Below are positions 8,244-17,580 of a stretch of DNA of 36,951 nt, piece after piece (position 1 is the first letter of the stretch; every line of letters starts with the position of its first letter). Source of the stretch: Bdellovibrionales bacterium (lineage in GTDB: Bacteria > Bdellovibrionota > FAC87 > UBA2466 > JACKAF01); NCBI GenBank assembly GCA_020435295.1, contig JAGQZV010000013.1, positions 1 through 36,951 on the forward strand. The letters are read 5' to 3'. The translations under genes were made by a program, and so were the position numbers. The notes below the pieces were generated by a model. It was not told the DNA's origin. It did not search any database and saw only the letters and a program-made list of their open reading frames with translations.

Positions 8244-10499
8244 TTGCTGGCACGTCAGAGAATTCGCTGGGCGCTGCAGGGGAAGGTTCAAGGAGTAGGT
8301 CTGCGCCCGAACCTATTTCGTTTGGCACACGCCAATCAGTTTAAGGGGCTCGTTCGAAATCTGGGCGACCGAGTGGAGGTGGAGCTAGAAGGATTCGGCG
8401 TAGCCACCGAGTTTTCGCGCTTTCTCGAACAAAATCCATCTATTGAGGTACGCGAACACACTTGCCTCCCCCCGCTGGGCTCCGCGGAATTTGAAATTTG
8501 TGACAGTTTAGCCGAGTTATGCGGGCCCCAAAACTATCCAGCCGATCGGGCCATCTGCGCTGATTGCGAACTCGAACTTCGAGATCCCAACGATCGACGC
8601 TTTGGGTACCCCTTTATCAGCTGCACTCAGTGTGGTCCCCGATACACGCTGATTGAGCAACTACCCTTTGACAGAAAACGAACGACGTTTCGCAAACACC
8701 CCGCCTGCCAGGAATGCGAGGCGGAGTATCGCGCCCCCAGTTCTCGTCGATTTCACGCCCAATTGATATCCTGCCCGCAGTGTGGTCCGGGGCTATGGTG
8801 GGAACACGAAGGGGAGGATTCGGTAACCGGTAGAAAAGGGGCGCTTGAAAAAGCTGCCCACGAGATTCGACTGGGGCGAATCGTTGCGGTCAAGGGCGTT
8901 GGGGGCTTTCACCTCTTTTGCTTGGCTTCAGATAAAAGAGCCGTTGAGCAACTCAGAAAAAGAAAGCAACGCCCCACTAAGCCCTTCGCGGTCATGTTCC
9001 CTACGCTCGATTTGATTGAAAAATACGTCCAGCTCAATCACAAGGAAAAGGAACTTCTGCAAAGCCCAGAGGCTCCGATTGTCTTGGTTCGAAGAAAACA
9101 ACGGAGTTTGGATTGGGTTTGGGGAAACTCACCTAGTTTGAGTGCGCTTCTTCCCTATTCCGCGCTCCACCATTTGCTCCTGGATCAAGTGGGTGAGCCT
9201 GTGGTCGCAACCAGTGCCAACAGAGCCGGTGACAGACTTATCTGCGATAATCGCCACGCCATTGAAGAACTTCGCGATATCGCGGATTCGTTTTTGATGC
9301 ATGACTTGGAGATTCGTCGCCCCTTAGACGATTCCATTATTCAAGTCATCGGCGAAAAAAGCATGCTGTTACGTAGAGGACGGGGTTTCACTGGACCGCT
9401 CTGGAAAAGTCCGCGACGTTTTCCAAAAGCCGCGATTGCTTTGGGGGGGCATCTAAAGGCAGCTCCGGCCTTCGCTCAAGGAGATTTCATTGAGCTCAGC
9501 CCCTATCAAGGAGATCTCAGCAGCGAGTCTGTCTGGGATCAATATGAAACGAGTGTGAACACCTTCCGAAGAAAAGCAGAAGATGCGGTCCTAGTTTTTG
9601 ACCCGCATCCCCATTACCTTTCACACCAATGGGCGAAAAAACAAAAAAACTATAAACAGCCAGTCTATCATCACGTAGCCCACTTGCTCGCGTGTACTCT
9701 GGAGCACGGGATAGTCGAACCCGCACTCGGCGTGGCCTGGGATGGCACCGGCTTCGGCCCCACACCTCGTCCTGGCCTTTCAAGGGGCAATCGGATTTGG
9801 GGAGGGGAATTTTTTCTGATGGCCGGGCAGGCTCTCCACCATTGCTTCCAACTACGACCCTTTCCCCTACCCGGTGGGACCCAGGCCATTTTGGATCCCC
9901 GACGTTCTCTTTTGGGCATGCTGTACGAAATGGAAAAATCTCTCGCCTTTGAGCGCCCGATTATCCTAGAACTTTTCTCGGACCAAGAAAGGCGGATGCT
10001 TTCAACCATGCTTTCTCGACAAGCGCATTGCCCACAAACTTCAAGCGTTGGGCGGATGTTTGACGCGGTTTCCGTGCTCTTGGGTTTTCGAGGTAAAGTA
10101 AGCTACGAAGCTGAAGCAGCAATGTGGCTGCAGAGCCGTGCTCAAAGCAGCTCAAAGAGGAGAGACCTGCGCCTGAGAGTGCACACTCAGATATTAGACT
10201 GGGAACTTGTGTTGCGTAGGCTTTTGGCTTCAAAAAACACACCTGAGGACTCCGCCTCGGATTTTCACTGGACATTGGCCAACGCGATCTCTTCCATAGC
10301 GCAAAGACTGGAATGCAAAATGGTTTGTTTGGCGGGTGGCGTGTTTCAAAATAGCCTCCTAGTCGAACACGTCTCGGAAAAACTTGGCCACGACGGAATT
10401 GCGCTCAACTTTCCAGAAAATATCCCCCCCAACGATGAGGGTCTTTCCTTTGGACAGTTAGCCGCATTTTCCTCCCAGGAGAATAACCTATGTGTTTAG
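8244..10499 (+). CDS. hypF: carbamoyltransferase HypF (cyanide-ligand synthesis)
   Basis: Uses carbamoyl phosphate and ATP to carbamoylate the HypE C-terminal cysteine, the precursor of the iron cyanide ligands. The 751-residue protein has all family domains: acylphosphatase (about 1-90, GKVQGVGLRP), two zinc-finger units (CADCELEL...CTQC and CQECEAEY...CPQC), a YrdC-like domain (about 200-390, with KPFAVMFP and ATSANRAGD), and a Kae1-like domain with the metal-binding HHVAH and the nucleotide-binding AWDGTGFG. The start is probably TTG 8244; no ATG fits, and ATT 8235 is a less likely alternative nearer the GGAG at 8224-8227. It lies 11 bases after hypA and overlaps hypC. Confidence 0.95.
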   Translation: MLARQRIRWALQGKVQGVGLRPNLFRLAHANQFKGLVRNLGDRVEVELEGFGVATEFSRFLEQNPSIEVREHTCLPPLGSAEFEICDSLAELCGPQNYPADRAICADCELELRDPNDRRFGYPFISCTQCGPRYTLIEQLPFDRKRTTFRKHPACQECEAEYRAPSSRRFHAQLISCPQCGPGLWWEHEGEDSVTGRKGALEKAAHEIRLGRIVAVKGVGGFHLFCLASDKRAVEQLRKRKQRPTKPFAVMFPTLDLIEKYVQLNHKEKELLQSPEAPIVLVRRKQRSLDWVWGNSPSLSALLPYSALHHLLLDQVGEPVVATSANRAGDRLICDNRHAIEELRDIADSFLMHDLEIRRPLDDSIIQVIGEKSMLLRRGRGFTGPLWKSPRRFPKAAIALGGHLKAAPAFAQGDFIELSPYQGDLSSESVWDQYETSVNTFRRKAEDAVLVFDPHPHYLSHQWAKKQKNYKQPVYHHVAHLLACTLEHGIVEPALGVAWDGTGFGPTPRPGLSRGNRIWGGEFFLMAGQALHHCFQLRPFPLPGGTQAILDPRRSLLGMLYEMEKSLAFERPIILELFSDQERRMLSTMLSRQAHCPQTSSVGRMFDAVSVLLGFRGKVSYEAEAAMWLQSRAQSSSKRRDLRLRVHTQILDWELVLRRLLASKNTPEDSASDFHWTLANAISSIAQRLECKMVCLAGGVFQNSLLVEHVSEKLGHDGIALNFPENIPPNDEGLSFGQLAAFSSQENNLCV

Positions 10500-10723
10500 C
10501 AATTCCCGGAAAAATTGAAGAAATCCTTGAGGGGGAAGAATTATCACGGGCGGGTACGGTAAGCTTCGGGGGTATTCGAAAGCAAATCAATCTCAGCTTT
10601 GTTCCAGAAGCAGTGGTAGGAGACTACGTGATTGTTCACGTCGGTATTGCCATTTCAAGAATTGACCCCAGAGAGGCACACCGTGTATTTGAACTTTTGG
10701 AGAGTTCCCATGAAGTTTCTTGA
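10490..10723 (+). CDS. hypC: hydrogenase assembly chaperone HypC
   Basis: Small chaperone that works with HypD to build the Fe(CN)2CO group and hand it to the large-subunit precursor. The 77-residue protein starts [12 protein letters not shown], with the invariant Cys2 that must be exposed after methionine removal, and has the [15 protein letters not shown] core. CAGGAG lies upstream, within hypF, which it overlaps by 10 bases. Its 3' end overlaps hypD by 14 bases. Confidence 0.95.
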   Translation: MCLAIPGKIEEILEGEELSRAGTVSFGGIRKQINLSFVPEAVVGDYVIVHVGIAISRIDPREAHRVFELLESSHEVS

Positions 10724-11795
10724 AGAATACCGGAATCCCAGAACCATTCGCGCACTGGCAGAAAAAATCGCCCAGACAACTAAGAGCACCTGGAAAATCA
10801 TGGAGGTTTGTGGTGGGCAAACACATTCGATTATGCGGTACGGTTTGCAAGAGATCCTTCCAAAAGAGATCGAACTCATTCACGGACCTGGGTGTCCGGT
10901 TTGTGTCACTCCGCAATCAATCCTGGACCAGGCAATCGAAATCTCTCGTCAGGCGATCCTTTGTACCTTTGGCGACATGCTAAGGGTTCCGGGGAGCCGA
11001 TCCAGCCTCATGCAAGCTCGCGCGGAGGGTAGTGATGTTCGAGTTGTCTACTCACCGCTAGATGCGCTTGAGATAGCAAAATGCGACCCGAGGCAAGCGG
11101 TGGTCTTTCTTGCGGTCGGATTTGAGACCACCGCCCCCGCAAATGCGCTGACTGTTTTCCAAGCCGAAAAACAAGGAATCAGTAACTACTCGCTTTTGCA
11201 ATGCCACGTTCGGGTCCCACCCGCAATCGAAGCTATCTTGGATAGTCCAGACTGCCGCGTCGATGGTTTTCTTGCCGCAGGCCACGTCTGTACGATCATG
11301 GGAACGCAGGAGTACGAAGTACTTGCTAAGAAATACAGAGTTCCGATTGTCATCACAGGCTTCGAACCCGTTGATATTCTAGAGGGAGTCTGGCTTTGCA
11401 CCGAACAGTTAAGCAAAGGACAGCATTTAGTGGAAAACCAGTACCGAAGATCTGTTCTTAGCGACGGTAACTTAACTGCAAAACGAGTCCTGGAGGAAGT
11501 TTTTGAAAAAGCAGACCAGCAGTGGCGTGGTCTCGGTGAGATTCCTGAGAGCGGATTTCGACTCAGAAAAAAATATGAGGCCTTTGATGCAAGGCTTAGA
11601 TTTGAATTTTCGCAAAGGAGTTCTTCGACCAGTACGTGCATCAGCGGGGATATCCTCAAGGGTGTAAAGAAACCACCCCAGTGTCCCGAATTTGGCAAGA
11701 AGTGTACACCTCGAAATCCTTTGGGAGCTCCGATGGTTTCCTCAGAAGGTGCCTGCGCCGCCTACTTCGCCTACCGGGAGCCACATCGTGGATAA
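10710..11795 (+). CDS. hypD: hydrogenase formation protein HypD
   Basis: Iron-sulfur scaffold on which the cyanide and CO ligands are assembled together with HypC and HypE. The 361-residue protein shows the family signatures [25 protein letters not shown] and [16 protein letters not shown] in the middle, and C-terminal cysteines ([19 protein letters not shown]) that bind the 4Fe-4S cluster. ATG 10710 was chosen because the protein should begin [10 protein letters not shown] and GGAGAG lies six bases upstream; the longer frame from 10632 lies inside hypC. The hypE start overlaps the end. Confidence 0.95.
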   Translation: MKFLEEYRNPRTIRALAEKIAQTTKSTWKIMEVCGGQTHSIMRYGLQEILPKEIELIHGPGCPVCVTPQSILDQAIEISRQAILCTFGDMLRVPGSRSSLMQARAEGSDVRVVYSPLDALEIAKCDPRQAVVFLAVGFETTAPANALTVFQAEKQGISNYSLLQCHVRVPPAIEAILDSPDCRVDGFLAAGHVCTIMGTQEYEVLAKKYRVPIVITGFEPVDILEGVWLCTEQLSKGQHLVENQYRRSVLSDGNLTAKRVLEEVFEKADQQWRGLGEIPESGFRLRKKYEAFDARLRFEFSQRSSSTSTCISGDILKGVKKPPQCPEFGKKCTPRNPLGAPMVSSEGACAAYFAYREPHRG

Positions 11796-12810
11796 GTCTT
11801 TTGAATGTCCCTTGCCTGACCCTGAACAGGATAAAATCTTGCTTGGCCACGGAGGTGGCGGACAATTAACCCATGAACTCCTGCATGACGATATTCTGCC
11901 CAGAATTGGATCGCCACTAAACAATCACGATGGTGCCGGGATTTCTATCGGATCAACTAGGTATTATTTTACAACCGACTCCTATGTTGTTTCTCCCTGG
12001 AGGTTTCCGGGAGGAGATATTGGGAAATTGGCCGTTTACGGGACAGTCAACGATCTCGCCATGTGTGGTGCCGAGGCAAAAGCACTCAGCATCGCTTTTA
12101 TACTTGAGGAGGGTTTCTCACGTGCCGCTTTTCGCGAGATCTTGAGTTCCATGCAGTACGCAGCTGCCGAGTGCCGACTCGACATCGTCACGGGTGACAC
12201 CAAAGTCGTAGAACGCGGAAAGGGGGATGGCATCTACGTTAACTCTACCGGCGTCGGAGAATCCCGCCTGACCACAGCGATCGATCACACCCGAGTTGAA
12301 CCAGGGGACCAAATCATCGTAAGTGGTGATATCGGCCGCCATGGGCTCACCATCATGGCAACGCGCGAGGGGCTTTCTTTTGAATCTGAACTCCAAAGTG
12401 ACTGCAAGAGTCTGTGGCCTGAGGTGAGTAGCCTACTCGCCAGGGATATCGGGATCCATTTCCTTCGCGATCTGACTCGCGGAGGGCTCGCTACCGCACT
12501 GGTTGATATCGCCGAAGAAAGCGGCTACGACATTGCTGTAACGGAAGAACTCATCCCCATCTCCGCTGAGGTGCGTGGTGCTTGCGAGCTTTTGGGGCTA
12601 GACGCTCTTACCGCCGCCTGCGAAGGCCGATTTGTAGCCATCGTGCCGGCACGGGAAGCTTCACGAACGCTAGAGTGTTTGGGGGACGCAGCGTCAGTCA
12701 TTGGAGAGGTTCAGAACAAAAAACAAAAGACCCTTCGCCTGAAGACGGCTACCGGTATCTTCAGACGCCTGCACCGACTGCAGGGGGAACTACTGCCAAG
12801 AATTTGCTGA
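11788..12810 (+). CDS. hypE: hydrogenase expression/formation protein HypE
   Basis: ATP-dependent dehydratase of the PurM/ThiL fold that turns the carbamoyl group on its own C-terminal cysteine into thiocyanate. The 340-residue protein begins the conserved part with [15 protein letters not shown], has the nucleotide-binding [22 protein letters not shown] region, and ends in the diagnostic PRIC tail, so the acceptor cysteine is the last residue. GTG 11788 is preceded by GGGAG with normal spacing and overlaps the hypD stop. It is the last gene of the + strand operon and converges with the small membrane protein gene ending at 12832; I see no clear intrinsic terminator between them. Confidence 0.95.
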   Translation: MDKSFECPLPDPEQDKILLGHGGGGQLTHELLHDDILPRIGSPLNNHDGAGISIGSTRYYFTTDSYVVSPWRFPGGDIGKLAVYGTVNDLAMCGAEAKALSIAFILEEGFSRAAFREILSSMQYAAAECRLDIVTGDTKVVERGKGDGIYVNSTGVGESRLTTAIDHTRVEPGDQIIVSGDIGRHGLTIMATREGLSFESELQSDCKSLWPEVSSLLARDIGIHFLRDLTRGGLATALVDIAEESGYDIAVTEELIPISAEVRGACELLGLDALTAACEGRFVAIVPAREASRTLECLGDAASVIGEVQNKKQKTLRLKTATGIFRRLHRLQGELLPRIC

Positions 12811-12831
12811 AGGACTGCCCCAGAGCGGTTT

Positions 12832-12984
12832 TCAGACTCTTCTATAAATGACTACGAGGCTTGCGCACCCAAGGGCCAGTAGCAGAAGGCCTAGTGCAGC
12901 AATGGTATCATAATGAAAATGAGGCACCGTGCTCGCGTGGGCAAAGGCACTGCGGACGCTGCGCAACCAAAGCAGCCAGGCCAT
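12832..12984 (-). CDS. 50-residue single-span membrane protein at the end of the por operon
   Basis: A short gene that I translated from the sequence. The 50-residue product begins MAWLLWLRSV and has a clear membrane segment near residues 27-47 (TIAALGLLLLALGCASLVVI), then a basic RR tail. The upstream stretch has several histidines and one tyrosine. The ATG overlaps the stop of the preceding gene by one base (TGATG), and GGAGG sits eight bases upstream inside that gene, so translation is well supported and coupled. I do not recognise it. Its place after the ferredoxin-containing fusion suggests a membrane tether or small accessory subunit, which is only inference. Confidence 0.68.
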   Translation of the reverse strand: MAWLLWLRSVRSAFAHASTVPHFHYDTIAALGLLLLALGCASLVVIYRRV

Positions 12985-14612
12985 CACTTTACCTCCGGCA
13001 CAAAATCAATACACCCGCAGGGGCACTCTTCCACACACAGTCCACATCCCTTGCAATAGTCGAGATTAAATTTATACCCCTTACCGGTACCTAGCTTTAT
13101 CACAGCATTGTCCGGGCAAACTCCAAAGCAGTTGTCACACTCAAAACAATTTCCACATGAAAGACAGCGGCGCGCCTCAAATTTGGCCGTCTCTTCGTCC
13201 AGTCCCTGCACGATTTCCTCGAATCCCGTCTTTCGACGGACTCGATCTAGCATCTCCTGCCGACTTCTTGACGCATCCGTGTAGTACCAGACGTTGAGGG
13301 CATCAAACTTTGCAAGTGGCGGCTTTTCAGGGTGGGTATAGGGCGTACCCTGAAGGTAGGCATCAATGTACCGTGCCGCCTTTTTACCGTGCCCAATCGC
13401 GTTGGTAACAGTCCTTTCAGCCGGCACCATATCCCCCCCGGCAAACACACCAGGAGCCCCGGTCTGCATTTGGGCATCCACCCCAATCGTGCCGTCTGAT
13501 CGCACTTCCACTCCGGGAAGTTTTTTCAAGAACTCCGAGCTCACATTCTGTCCGATTGCCATAATTAAGGTATCTGCAGAAAGCGTCTCTTCCCTCCCCG
13601 TTGGAACGAGTGTACCGCCCTCCAGCTTCATTTCTTCGACCGTAATGGAATCCTCCGTGATCGCCTTGATCGTACGAAGCCAATGGATATGGACTCCCTC
13701 ATCAAGCGCTTCTTGTGCCTCGAAGTCGTGTGCCTTCATATGCTCGCGATCCCGACGATAAATCACCATGACCTCGTCAGCCCCAAGTCTTTGAGCGGTA
13801 CGAGCTGCATCCATGGCCGTATTCCCTCCGCCGTAGACGGCGACTCTGCGACCAATTTTCGGAGGCTCGGCTCCTTCCATTTCTCGTAAGAATTCTGTCG
13901 CACCAAGAATTCTGCAGGCATCTTTCGCTGGAATTTCTGTTTTTCGGTTCAGGTGTGCTCCGATCGCAATAAACACTGCATCGGCGCCTCCCTTCCTTAA
14001 GGCGTCCACATCGTCAATGGTCCGATTAAACTCGAACCGAACCCCCATCTTTTCAATTCGCTCGATTTCCGCATCGAGAATTTCTCGAGGCAACCGATAC
14101 TTTGGAATTCCAAAACGCATCATGCCACCCGCTTTTGGACCCGCGTCATAGACGCTAACTTGATGGCCCAGCCTTCGCAGGTGATAAGCCGCAGTAAGCC
14201 CGCTGGGACCGCCTCCGATGATAGCGACGTGTTTTCCTGAATCAGCTCCTGCTTTGAACGACCATTTTTTTTCAATGGCCAGATCCCCAAGAAACCGCTC
14301 GATAGCATGAATATTCACGGACAGATCGAGCTTATTCCGATTGCATCCCATTTCACACGGATGGTAGCAGACTCTGCCCACAATGGCGGGAAAGGGATTA
14401 TTCTTGCTAATTTCTTCCCACGCTTCCCGATATTTGCCTTCCTCAGCCCAATAGAGCCACTGCTGAATGTCTTCACCAGCCGGGCACGCTTGATTGCAAG
14501 GAGGAAGAAAATGAGAGTAAACCGGACGCATCGTTCGCCAGCTGCCCGTAAGGTTGTGCATGCTAGAACCAGGATCGAGCGTAATAGCAAAAGGCCTTGG
14601 AGGTGTTTTCAT
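12984..14612 (-). CDS. GltD-type NAD(P)H oxidoreductase fused to a PorD-type ferredoxin
   Basis: Probable electron-transfer subunit of the adjacent pyruvate:ferredoxin oxidoreductase. The 542-residue protein opens with a PorD-like stretch (LTGSWRTMRPVY, about 21-32). A GltD-type module follows: N-terminal cysteines (CNQACPAGEDI, RVCYHPCEMGC), an FAD site (IIGGGPSG, near 132), an NAD(P) site (VYGGGNTAMDAAR) and a late FAD motif. The C-terminal ~60 residues hold two 4Fe-4S motifs (CDNCFGVCPDNA and CKGCGLCVEECPCGC). The ATG overlaps the porB stop (ATGA) and is preceded by GGAGG. It could move electrons between NAD(P)H and the PFOR iron-sulfur chain. No separate porD is present. Confidence 0.88.
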   Translation of the reverse strand: MKTPPRPFAITLDPGSSMHNLTGSWRTMRPVYSHFLPPCNQACPAGEDIQQWLYWAEEGKYREAWEEISKNNPFPAIVGRVCYHPCEMGCNRNKLDLSVNIHAIERFLGDLAIEKKWSFKAGADSGKHVAIIGGGPSGLTAAYHLRRLGHQVSVYDAGPKAGGMMRFGIPKYRLPREILDAEIERIEKMGVRFEFNRTIDDVDALRKGGADAVFIAIGAHLNRKTEIPAKDACRILGATEFLREMEGAEPPKIGRRVAVYGGGNTAMDAARTAQRLGADEVMVIYRRDREHMKAHDFEAQEALDEGVHIHWLRTIKAITEDSITVEEMKLEGGTLVPTGREETLSADTLIMAIGQNVSSEFLKKLPGVEVRSDGTIGVDAQMQTGAPGVFAGGDMVPAERTVTNAIGHGKKAARYIDAYLQGTPYTHPEKPPLAKFDALNVWYYTDASRSRQEMLDRVRRKTGFEEIVQGLDEETAKFEARRCLSCGNCFECDNCFGVCPDNAVIKLGTGKGYKFNLDYCKGCGLCVEECPCGCIDFVPEVK

Positions 14613-15595
14613 TTTTCCTCCATCAAGTTAAATTCCGCGATATTCGCATCCGCCATCTTCTGAAGCAGGCCTATCGTAGCGGGCTCTTTTAGGATATGCG
14701 CGAACCTCTTTTGGAGTCTGAGATATTCTTCCACCTTAACTTGTCGTCGAATCTTGTAGGAATGGGTGAGTTTGCCGTACTCCGCTTCAAAGATAGGAAA
14801 GAGCCCGCTTTCCATTGCCATTCGGGCCACTTTCAATGTGTGCTGCGGAAGCGAGCCCCATCCCAAAGGGCAGGGAACAAACACATGAATATAGCGAGCA
14901 CCCTGGATAGGAATCGCCTTTCTGACCTTTTCTTCCAAATCGTGCAGATTCGCAACCGAAGCCGTGGCTACGAAAGGAATTCTGTGGGCCATTGCAATGC
15001 GGGGCAAAAACTTTCCTACGCCAAATTCATTTCCCGGATGCACACCCACCGCCTGCGTTGTGGCCGTGCGGGCACTTGGAGGGGTCGCCCCTGAACGTTG
15101 GACACCGGTGTTCATGTACGCTTCGTTATCGTAACAAATGTAAAGAACGTCCGCGTTTCTCTCGAACATTCCTGAAAGACATCCGAATCCGATGTCCACA
15201 GTTCCACCGTCCCCCCCTTGGGCCACCACCCGGATATTTTTTTTCCCTTTGACCCGCAAGGCGGCGGCCACACCATCGGCCACTGCAGGCGCATTCCCAA
15301 AAACCGAATGCAACCAGGGGATCTGCCAAGCGGTTTCCGGATACGGAGTGGAAAACACCTCCAAACATCCCGTCGCGTTGACCGCCACTAGCTGTCCGTT
15401 GGTCGCTTTCATCGCCGCATCAATAGCGTAGCGTGCACCCAAAGCCTCCCCGCATCCCTGACAGGCGCGGTGCCCCGAATTGAGTGAGTTGGTTCGCTCC
15501 GCGGACGCTTGGACGTGGCGTTCTTCTTCAGACAGAAGGCGATTCCCCACGGTGAAGGTGCCCGTCTGGTAAAATTTCACAGTCTTAGATTCCAT
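14609..15595 (-). CDS. porB: pyruvate:ferredoxin oxidoreductase beta subunit
   Basis: Thiamine-diphosphate-binding subunit of the enzyme that interconverts pyruvate + CoA with acetyl-CoA + CO2 + reduced ferredoxin. The 328-residue protein has the HRACQGCGEALGARYAID cluster motif, the TPP-binding GGDGGTVDIGFGCLSGMFER region with the following N, and the DNEAYMNTGVQRSGATP motif typical of PorB. GGGAGG lies six bases before the ATG. It overlaps porA by 11 bases and the downstream fusion gene by 4. Lengths and motifs favour pyruvate over other 2-oxoacids, but substrate is not proven. Confidence 0.93.
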   Translation of the reverse strand: MESKTVKFYQTGTFTVGNRLLSEEERHVQASAERTNSLNSGHRACQGCGEALGARYAIDAAMKATNGQLVAVNATGCLEVFSTPYPETAWQIPWLHSVFGNAPAVADGVAAALRVKGKKNIRVVAQGGDGGTVDIGFGCLSGMFERNADVLYICYDNEAYMNTGVQRSGATPPSARTATTQAVGVHPGNEFGVGKFLPRIAMAHRIPFVATASVANLHDLEEKVRKAIPIQGARYIHVFVPCPLGWGSLPQHTLKVARMAMESGLFPIFEAEYGKLTHSYKIRRQVKVEEYLRLQKRFAHILKEPATIGLLQKMADANIAEFNLMEEK

Positions 15596-16835
15596 GAAAG
15601 CCTCCCTTTTCCGCCACCGTTTTGACGACGGACTCTGCTACCGGACCAGAACGACGGATCTTCTTTTGATTTTCCAGCACCGATCCGATCACTTCCCAGT
15701 TCAGGCCAAGAAAGTGCGGTTCGTCCAAACGGTTTCGCTCCGCCCAGAGGCCATCCAAAGCGGCCAACGAAATTGGCCGCCCACCAATGCCCCCAATCAC
15801 CGCCTGCACCTGTTTGCCGCTATGCTGTAGGGCGTGACGAACCTCGCTGGCCACCACCCCACACGTACCGGGAGCCAAGTGTTTTTCCACGCAAATTACT
15901 CGTTGAGCACTGTCGGCGAGACTTCGAACGACCTCTGAAGGGAACGGCCGATAAGACACAAGCTTAATGCACCCGACCTTTTCCCCTCTTGCACGCCGGA
16001 GATCCACAAAGTCTTTGATCGTTCCATTCATAGATCCCAAGGCCACAAAAATGGTCTCCGCATCCTCGTGGAAATAACCCTCCGCCAATCCGGCCGCTTT
16101 GCGCCCAAAGGTTTTTTCAAACTCTCTAGCAATCGTGGGAATCCGTTCCAATGCTCGAAGATGTTTTTCATGATGCAGGTAACGAACTTCAAAAAAAGCG
16201 TTAGGTCCAACCATCGTTCCCATGGAAATTGGGTTTTCGGGGTCAAGCACCTGTACCGGATCAAAGGACGGTAGAAAGGAATCCACTTGCGCTTGACTGG
16301 GGATTTCTACCGGTTCGAAAGCGTGAGTAAGAACAAATCCGTCAACACAAACCATCACCGGGAGACTTAAAGATTCTGCCAAGCGAAAAGCTTGGATATG
16401 GAGATCCACCGCCTCCTGGTTAGATTCTGCATACAATTGTACCCAACCAGCATCCCTCATGGACATGCTGTCAGAATGGTCATTCCAAATGTTGATGGGC
16501 GCTCCAATGGCGCGGTTTCCTATGGTCATCACGATCGGAAATCCCATCCCCGAAGCGTTATAGACGGCTTCCGCCATATAAAGAAGCCCTTGGCTCGCGG
16601 TGGCCGTATACGTTCGGGCGCCAGCGGCGGAGGCCCCAATCAAAACGCTGAGCGCGGCGAACTCGGATTCGACATTGATAAATTCACAATTCTCTAGCTC
16701 GCCCGACTTCACTTTGGCGGAAAGGGTTTCGACAATATGAGTCTGGGGCGTAATGGGGTAGCAGGAGATCACTTCAGGGCGGCAACACTGGACGGCAGCA
16801 GCGATGGCCTGAGAACCTTCAATCTGTTTACGCAT
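15585..16835 (-). CDS. porA: pyruvate:ferredoxin oxidoreductase alpha subunit
   Basis: Alpha subunit supplying the pyrimidine-binding and transketolase-like C-terminal domains. The 416-residue protein carries the YPITPQTHIVETL motif near the N-terminus, EFAALSVLIGASAAGART, and the ASQGLLYMAEAVYNASGMG region that contacts thiamine diphosphate and substrate. A strong GGAGGTG is seven bases before the ATG, inside porC, which it overlaps by 8 bases. With PorC, PorB and the ferredoxin fusion it completes a four-subunit enzyme of the archaeal/anaerobe type, not the single-chain bacterial PFOR. Confidence 0.94.
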   Translation of the reverse strand: MRKQIEGSQAIAAAVQCCRPEVISCYPITPQTHIVETLSAKVKSGELENCEFINVESEFAALSVLIGASAAGARTYTATASQGLLYMAEAVYNASGMGFPIVMTIGNRAIGAPINIWNDHSDSMSMRDAGWVQLYAESNQEAVDLHIQAFRLAESLSLPVMVCVDGFVLTHAFEPVEIPSQAQVDSFLPSFDPVQVLDPENPISMGTMVGPNAFFEVRYLHHEKHLRALERIPTIAREFEKTFGRKAAGLAEGYFHEDAETIFVALGSMNGTIKDFVDLRRARGEKVGCIKLVSYRPFPSEVVRSLADSAQRVICVEKHLAPGTCGVVASEVRHALQHSGKQVQAVIGGIGGRPISLAALDGLWAERNRLDEPHFLGLNWEVIGSVLENQKKIRRSGPVAESVVKTVAEKGGFHGI

Positions 16836-17385
16836 CGCCCACCTCCGCTTTCACATAGGCATAGGCCTTTTGCGCTACGGCACAGTTCTTCTCACCAATT
16901 TCTCCTGTAAACCTAGATCGAATAGCATCCTGAATCGCAGAAAGCGAAATGCTCTCGCACAGCGCTGCCAAACCGCCTAATAACGCGGTATTGGGACGAT
17001 CCACCCCGAGCACGTCCCGCGCGATCGCGCTAGCGGGCACGTGCAACAAACGCACCGGCGTTTGCCCCAGTCCTAAATCGTTCACTGAGTGAGTTGAGTT
17101 AATTAGGCATTGAGCGTTCTCTGAAGCCCCCTCAAAAATCGGGACGTGATGCAGCAAGGTGGGATCCAAAACGAGAAGAATGTCTGGGTGTTCAATAGGC
17201 TCGCGCAAGCGAATCTCCTTGTCGGAAATGCGACAGAACGATGCGACAGGGGCTCCCATTCGCTCGGAACCAAAACTCGGGAAAGCCTGCGCAAAATTGC
17301 CTTCGTTGAACGCTGCAACGGAGAGTAGTTCCGCTGCGGTGACGGCTCCCTGCCCTCCTCGACCATGAAAACGAACCTGAAACAT
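16828..17385 (-). CDS. porC: pyruvate:ferredoxin oxidoreductase gamma subunit
   Basis: Gamma subunit that helps bind coenzyme A. The 185-residue protein begins MFQVRFHGRGGQGAVTAAEL, the hallmark glycine-rich start of PorC, followed by the AFPSFGSERMGAPV signature and PNTALLGGL near the C-terminus. I chose ATG 17385 rather than TTG 17388 because AAGAGG lies six bases upstream. It is the first gene of the four-enzyme-gene por operon reading leftward, with all downstream junctions overlapping. Confidence 0.93.
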   Translation of the reverse strand: MFQVRFHGRGGQGAVTAAELLSVAAFNEGNFAQAFPSFGSERMGAPVASFCRISDKEIRLREPIEHPDILLVLDPTLLHHVPIFEGASENAQCLINSTHSVNDLGLGQTPVRLLHVPASAIARDVLGVDRPNTALLGGLAALCESISLSAIQDAIRSRFTGEIGEKNCAVAQKAYAYVKAEVGDA

Positions 17386-17580
17386 CAAAACCTCTTAGAA
17401 CATTCGAAGCACTCAATTACCAACTACTCTGGGCGAGCTGTAACAACAACCATACCCCCGAGGCAACTATGAATTTTCGATCGCGAAAGAGGATTGGGGA
17501 CATTTCACCCCATCCCTGGGCGAATCCGCTCAAGTGTGCCGGAGTGCGGTAAAATTTTGGTCTTGCAGTTGTTATCTAGC
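17386..17580 (-). other. intergenic region upstream of the por operon
   Basis: This 195-base gap lies between the end of the lipoprotein gene and porC, both on the - strand, and should carry the por promoter. I found no convincing -35/-10 pair. Two small inverted repeats are visible: TTTCG-ATCG-CGAAA at 17475-17488 and TGGGG-N8-CCCCA near 17496-17513. Either could be a regulator site or chance; no strong terminator for the lipoprotein gene is seen. Confidence 0.35.

Noticed and set aside
13366-13761. 131-residue + strand frame inside the GltD-ferredoxin fusion
   Set aside because: Low-complexity serine/isoleucine-rich translation typical of a shadow of the real gene.
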